10,703 nucleotides of DNA from Ochromonadaceae sp. CCMP2298 (lineage: Eukaryota > Sar > Synurophyceae > Ochromonadales > Ochromonadaceae). The stretch covers positions 1 to 10,703 of the forward strand of contig MU634703.1 of the NCBI GenBank assembly GCA_026770595.1, given 5' to 3'. The notes below the pieces were generated by a model. It did not search any database. It was not told where the DNA came from and saw only the letters and a list, made by a program, of their open reading frames with translations. Below, piece after piece: positions 7,406-10,703 of the stretch; position 1 is the stretch's first letter; each line of letters starts with the position of its first letter. Position numbers and translations under genes: made by a program.

Positions 7406-7439
7406 CCCCGCCCTAGCCCCACCCCGCCCCCCGCCCCCC
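7406..7439 (-). other. Potential G-quadruplex on the minus strand, downstream of sulfite reductase
   Basis: The plus strand has six runs of three or more C (7406-7409, 7411-7413, 7417-7420, 7422-7425, 7427-7432, 7434-7439), most separated by a single base. On the minus strand, the transcribed sense of the sulfite reductase gene, this gives G-runs with one-base loops. That pattern favours a stable quadruplex, about 200 nt past the stop codon. Confidence 0.6.
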
Positions 7440-7633
7440 GCGTCCTTCCCCTCCCCTTGTCTCCTGACACATAGCTACACCGACACTGGGCCGCACTGTT
7501 TCGAAGTTTTGAAGTCCCGATTACGTCAAGTTTCAGTGTCAGGAGCCAACCCTCTGAATCCGCCCCCCTCGGATCCCCTACCCCCCTCTCCCGACAGCTT
7601 GTGCCCCTAGGCCCCTAGACCTTCTAGGCCTAT

Positions 7634-9568
7634 TTATGCCTGTGCCACGTACGTCTCAGAGAACGCTTCCAAGTCCGCCACCCCCACCCTGTGCGTGAAG
7701 CTGCCGAACGCCTCGCCGGGCTGGCGGCTCTGCCCCCAGTAGGCCAGCAGGGGCTCGAGGGTCGCCTCGATGTTGACGTACTTGACCTTGTCTCGGTACA
7801 CCTCCGCCACGTTCGTGAGCACCGGCGAGCCCCCCACCCACACCTGGTACATATCCGGCCCGTCCCCTACGAGCGCCATCTCGGCCATGTAGGGCCTGGC
7901 GCATCCGTTGGGGCAGCCCGTCATGCGCATCATGATCTGCTCCTGCCCCAGGCCTAGCTTGTCCAGCAGGCCGCGCACCTTGATGTTGAAGTCGGGCATG
8001 CGCCTCTCCGCCTCCGTAACGGCCAGTCCGCACAGAGGCATGGCGGGGCAGGCCATGGATAGACGCACCAGGGGGTCTGTCTCCTCGATGCTCTTCACCC
8101 CGTGTGCCTTCAGAATGGCGTCGATAGCAGGTCTATCCTTAGGGTCGACGTCTTTGAAGAACACGGACTGCGTGGGGGACAGCACGGTGGTCAGCTGGTA
8201 CTCCTTGACTATCTTGTGCACCGCAGAGCGCATCTTGACGTTCTTGAGTGCACCCATCTCTGGGTACTTGTCCTCGCTCTCGCCGTAGTCCCTGATTCTG
8301 CCCTGCTCCACGTTGAGGCCCAAGAACATCTTCCCGTCCCCCTGCTCGTGCCACCCCATCCAGTCGTTGTACTTCCACTCCTCGATCTCCCTCCAGGGCT
8401 GGATCTTCTTGCCGAAGTAGCCCTCCACCAGAGTGCGGAATGAGTCCACGCCCAGGTTGTGCACGAGGTACTTCATGCGCGCGTTGGCTCTGATCTCCCT
8501 GTTCCCGTGGTCCCTCTGGGCCGCCACGATGCACTTGGTGAGCTCCATGCAGTCTTCCTTGGACACGAAGCCGAAGTGGTCCGCTGCCCTGGCGAAGGTA
8601 GACTCCTTATTGTGCGTGCGCCCCATGCCCCCGCCTACCATCACGTTGAATCCCTCAAGCTCCCCCTTATCGTCCGTGATCACCACCAATCCCACGTCGT
8701 TTATGTACAGGTCGAGCGAGTTGTCCCCAGGCACCGTGACGGCGATCTTGAACTTCTTGGGCAGGTACTGCTGTCCGTAGAGGGGCTCCGTGGTGTCTTT
8801 TGTAATAACGCCCAGACCTGTGTCCTTCAGCATGGCTGCGTGCACGTCCAGGGAGGGGTCTGTGTTTTTGATGTCGTTTAGCCAGTACTCAATGCCAGCC
8901 ACCTTCTCCTCCCCGTCCCACAGGTCGATCACGGCTGGTGCCTGGGGTTTGAACAGTTCGGCCATGATTTTGGACCAGTGCCGGGCGTGCTTGTACTGGG
9001 GGGCGGAGAAGGGCGCAGAGGGGCACATCACGTTGCGGGACACGTCCCCGCAGGCGCCCACCGTGCTGCTGCCCGCCTGCATGATCTCGCTGATGACGCT
9101 CTTCAGGTCTCCCTTCAGGATGCCGTGCATCTGGTAGGCCTGGCGGGTGGTGAGGCGCAGGTCGCCCTGTCCGAACTGATCCGCCATCTCGTCCAGCTTC
9201 AGGTGCAGCGCAGGAGGCACCTCTCCCGCGGGCACCTTGAGTCTGAGCATGAACTGGTACTGCTTCTCCTCGCCGCGCTTGCGCATGTCGCGGTTGTCCT
9301 GCTGGTAGGATCCGTGGTACTTCATGACGATCATGGCGTCGTTGGTGAGGAAGATCTCGTCGTTGCCGATCTCCTCGGTCAGGGGCGCAGAGAGGTAGTT
9401 GCTGCGCGTCTTGGTGCCCTCCACTTTGTTGGTAGAGGGCTTCACCGGAGGTACAGTGGTGCTCATCGAGAGGGCGCGCCCGAAGCGGATTGCAGGAACA
9501 TGGAAGGCGGTGAGGCCGCTCAGGGCCGCCAGCAGCACCGCGCTTGCTAGGAAGAATGTGATCCACAT
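7634..9568 (-). CDS. SIR: Ferredoxin-dependent sulfite reductase, plastid-targeted
   Basis: 644 residues, about the length of the land-plant enzyme. It reduces sulfite to sulfide with six electrons from ferredoxin, for cysteine synthesis in the plastid stroma. Seen: siroheme/[4Fe-4S] cysteines Cys507 and Cys513 (ACPAMPLC) plus Cys552 and Cys556 (TGCPNGC); LRLTTRQAYQMHG with Arg142; GDVSRNV with Arg178; LPKKFKIAV with Lys272 and Lys274. The last four basic residues match the family's sulfite/siroheme-binding positions. VGGGMGRTHNKESTFAR and WHEQGDG are typical of plant-type SiR rather than nitrite reductase. Start: the ATG at 9566-9568 begins MWITFFLASAVLLAALSGL, a signal peptide, followed by TAFHVP with predicted cleavage before Phe22 and a basic, Ser/Thr-rich transit-like segment. 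This is a bipartite signal for a complex red plastid. The frame stays open 38 codons upstream, but that would bury the signal peptide. Context at -3 is A. No intron is seen. Confidence 0.95.
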   Translation of the reverse strand: MWITFFLASAVLLAALSGLTAFHVPAIRFGRALSMSTTVPPVKPSTNKVEGTKTRSNYLSAPLTEEIGNDEIFLTNDAMIVMKYHGSYQQDNRDMRKRGEEKQYQFMLRLKVPAGEVPPALHLKLDEMADQFGQGDLRLTTRQAYQMHGILKGDLKSVISEIMQAGSSTVGACGDVSRNVMCPSAPFSAPQYKHARHWSKIMAELFKPQAPAVIDLWDGEEKVAGIEYWLNDIKNTDPSLDVHAAMLKDTGLGVITKDTTEPLYGQQYLPKKFKIAVTVPGDNSLDLYINDVGLVVITDDKGELEGFNVMVGGGMGRTHNKESTFARAADHFGFVSKEDCMELTKCIVAAQRDHGNREIRANARMKYLVHNLGVDSFRTLVEGYFGKKIQPWREIEEWKYNDWMGWHEQGDGKMFLGLNVEQGRIRDYGESEDKYPEMGALKNVKMRSAVHKIVKEYQLTTVLSPTQSVFFKDVDPKDRPAIDAILKAHGVKSIEETDPLVRLSMACPAMPLCGLAVTEAERRMPDFNIKVRGLLDKLGLGQEQIMMRMTGCPNGCARPYMAEMALVGDGPDMYQVWVGGSPVLTNVAEVYRDKVKYVNIEATLEPLLAYWGQSRQPGEAFGSFTHRVGVADLEAFSETYVAQA

Positions 9569-10235
9569 TGTCGGCTGATCGTTGCACAAATCCCAACAGC
9601 AGGCTTGCTTGCTTGGGTGCAGATAAGCTCGACCGCGTCTACGATCCGCGAATGCAGCTCTTCTGGCAAGCAAAAAATGCAATGAATTGTCTAACCCTCG
9701 ATCAACGGCATAGGAAGTCTAGAAATCCTATCGATCTAGGACACGTACAAATCCAGAAGCTTTGCACAGAAGGAGGCCATGGAACACGCGAAAACACTGC
9801 AAGCGAGGGAAAGATATTCATATGTACCACTATGTTTTGGCGCAGCATGTACGTAATTAGACTTTAATCAGCGCCAAAAAGAGAGGTGTAATTTCATGTG
9901 AAACGGTTAACCCTTTCCCAATCTGAGTAGTGTGGTGTCCATCTCTACCTCTCTTCTCTGTAATACAAACATTGATTTAATCTTAGCCTTAAATACTTCC
10001 TTCGCAGCAGTACATGCACAAACGTAGAATAGTTCTATTCGTGCTTCTTGGGCGGCGCTTTTCTTCGCCTGCTGCGCCTGCTTCAATATTATGTATACAA
10101 ATATATATGTTGGAAGAGGGGCGTGGGATGTGAGTATTGGATGCAGGAAGCAGTTTGCAGGGGGGGAGAAGATATTAAGTGGGTTTGAATGCAGAGCAGG
10201 TGCATGGTCGAGCTGCTCACATATTTACATCTGAG
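9569..10235. promoter_or_regulatory. Divergent promoter-like region between sulfite reductase and the right-edge gene
   Basis: About 670 nt, AT-richer than the flanking genes, separates a minus-strand gene from a plus-strand one. It contains two E2F-like sites in inverted orientation (9835-9843 and 9871-9879), a pyrimidine-rich patch at 9948-9960 and a TATA-like stretch (TATACAAATATATATG, 10094-10109). One ATG with a strong Kozak context (GGCCATGGAA, 9779) opens 25 codons, with a good donor (T|GTACGTAA, 9849) near its end. It may be the first exon of the right-edge gene, but no acceptor fits cleanly. I see no RNA gene here. Confidence 0.4.
9835..9879. promoter_or_regulatory. Inverted pair of E2F-like sites (TTTTGGCGC / GCGCCAAAA)
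   Basis: TTTTGGCGC at 9835-9843 and its exact reverse complement GCGCCAAAA at 9871-9879 are 27 nt apart. Both match the E2F/DP consensus TTTSSCGC. They lie about 270-310 nt upstream of the sulfite reductase start and upstream of the right-edge gene. Regulation by E2F is an inference from the motif alone. Confidence 0.45.
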
Positions 10236-10664
10236 AAGCTGGAGCTGGAGCCGGATGGGGCTATTACTGCAGTCGACCGTTACGTATAGTCGATGGTTTA
10301 CGTATAGTAATTATGCCTGTTTTACCCATCTGCGGGGACGTGGACCAGCTTATGTTCAACAGGATGGCGGACTCCAAAGACCTGCGTCTGGTGTTGCGAG
10401 TGAAGCAGGTGTGGTTTGCCCCCTTTAAATATTATTGTTTACCCCGAAACCCAACCCCAATATTTTAACATCCAACTATTTCGCATTTTTACATTCGTTT
10501 CCAATAGTTGTCGGCGGATATATGGCTCTGCGAGACAATAGAACAACACATCGAATTCCTGTCAATCGAGAACTTCAACCACCCGTCCTATGTTCTCATG
10601 TCAGCAAACGAGCCGGTTGCTAAACAGGCATACGATGATTTCTGCGAGACGGTCATCGTGGCGG
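10236..10664 (+). CDS. Unrecognised protein, 5' and 3' partial, at least three exons; faint RGS-domain resemblance
   Basis: Spliced reading: exon 10236-10283 (KLELEPDGAITAVDRY), intron 10284-10348 (GTATAG...ACCAG), exon 10349-10408 (LMFNRMADSKDLRLVLRVKQ), intron 10409-10507 (GTGTGG...CAATAG), exon 10508-10664 (LSADIWLCETIEQHIEFLSI...) and then a strong donor G|GTGAGT at 10665. All internal junctions are phase 0. The last exon is the most secure: no stops, balanced amino acid use, and good sites at both ends. The first exon's left boundary (CATCTGAG acceptor) and the gene's start codon are uncertain. The spacing of I-x-(8)-E-x and a later AKQAYDDFC is reminiscent of the RGS fold (compare AKKIYNEFI), but this is weak and the loop between them is longer than usual. 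Codon use is less GC-biased than in the neighbouring genes. The product is otherwise unknown. Confidence 0.55.
10409..10507 (+). other. Phase-0 intron (99 nt) in the right-edge gene
   Basis: The donor is AAGCAG|GTGTGG and the acceptor is CGTTTCCAATAG|TTGTCG. The interior is AT-rich, contains in-frame stops and has a T-rich tract before the acceptor, like the intron in the histidine kinase gene. Its length is a multiple of three, but the stops make read-through impossible. Confidence 0.75.
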
Positions 10665-10703
10665 GTGAGTGCGCAAGAGGTATGGCTGGGAATGGGCAGG
10701 CTA

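Larger units (their letters stand above)
6960..7633. other. Convergent intergenic region between the Mps1-like and sulfite reductase genes
   Basis: No gene is recognised; short open frames here are proline-rich translations of C-rich DNA. It holds the 3' ends of two genes that face each other. From the left: a direct repeat and possible hairpin (6957-7038), an AT-rich segment around 7090-7180 that may hold the polyadenylation region of the kinase gene, a C-rich tract (7406-7439) that is G-rich on the sulfite reductase strand, and a short inverted repeat (TAGGCC/GGCCTA) just beyond the sulfite reductase stop codon. Confidence 0.6.

Noticed and set aside
7281-7610. 109-codon plus-strand frame in the convergent intergenic region
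   Set aside because: The second half is a proline-rich reading of the C-rich tract and there is no homology. I treat the region as noncoding.
8978-9550. 190-codon plus-strand frame opposite the sulfite reductase
   Set aside because: It is antisense to conserved siroheme-binding regions, Leu/His/Val/Arg-rich and without motifs; a codon-bias shadow.
9569-9682. 38-codon upstream extension of the sulfite reductase from an earlier Met
   Set aside because: It would place an Arg-rich segment ahead of an otherwise perfect signal peptide and destroy the bipartite plastid targeting structure.
9779-9848. Possible first exon (ATG in GGCCATGG context, donor GTACGT) of the right-edge gene
   Set aside because: Attractive context, but its phase-1 donor has no convincing acceptor leading to the 10236 exon (one choice creates a stop, another is a poor site). 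It is left as a possibility in the promoter entry rather than called as coding.

Overview
The window is nuclear DNA from a eukaryote. It has GT-AG introns with pyrimidine-rich acceptors, Kozak-type start contexts and long GC-rich exons loaded with simple-sequence repeats. The best lineage clue is the sulfite reductase: its N-terminus is a signal peptide followed at once by a Thr-Ala-Phe-His-Val-Pro motif. That resembles the 'ASAFAP' bipartite targeting signal of algae with red-algal-derived complex plastids (ochrophytes, cryptophytes, some haptophytes). I infer such an alga, most likely a stramenopile or haptophyte; the species cannot be told from the sequence.

Layout: (1) 64-1992, plus strand, the 3' part of a hybrid histidine kinase (ATPase domain, Ser/Ala linker, receiver split by an intron at 1435-1551); its upstream exons lie outside the window and its C-terminal exon structure is ambiguous. 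(2) 1993-2492, the end of that gene, short repeats, and the AT-rich leader of the next gene. (3) 2493-6959, plus strand, one long open exon for an Mps1/TTK-type checkpoint kinase of 1488 residues with a Bub1/Mps1-like helical N-terminus, a very long low-complexity linker, and a kinase domain carrying two loop insertions. (4) 6960-7633, a convergent gene-free stretch with a 21-bp direct repeat, a possible hairpin, and a G-quadruplex-type tract on the minus strand. (5) 7634-9568, minus strand, plastid-targeted ferredoxin-type sulfite reductase, complete and apparently intronless. (6) 9569-10235, a divergent promoter-like region with two E2F-like sites in inverted orientation. (7) 10236-10664, plus strand, the beginning of an unrecognised intron-rich gene with a faint RGS-domain resemblance, running off the right edge.

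The genes do not form a functional unit: signalling, mitotic checkpoint and sulfur assimilation genes sit side by side, as is usual in a compact protist genome. The most distinctive feature is a set of hexanucleotide-type repeat families (Ser-Ala, Gly-Ser/Asn-Ser, Gln-rich) that recur in unrelated proteins and have also entered two loops of the checkpoint kinase catalytic domain. I found no mobile element, CRISPR array, tRNA or rRNA, and no clear novel multi-gene system.
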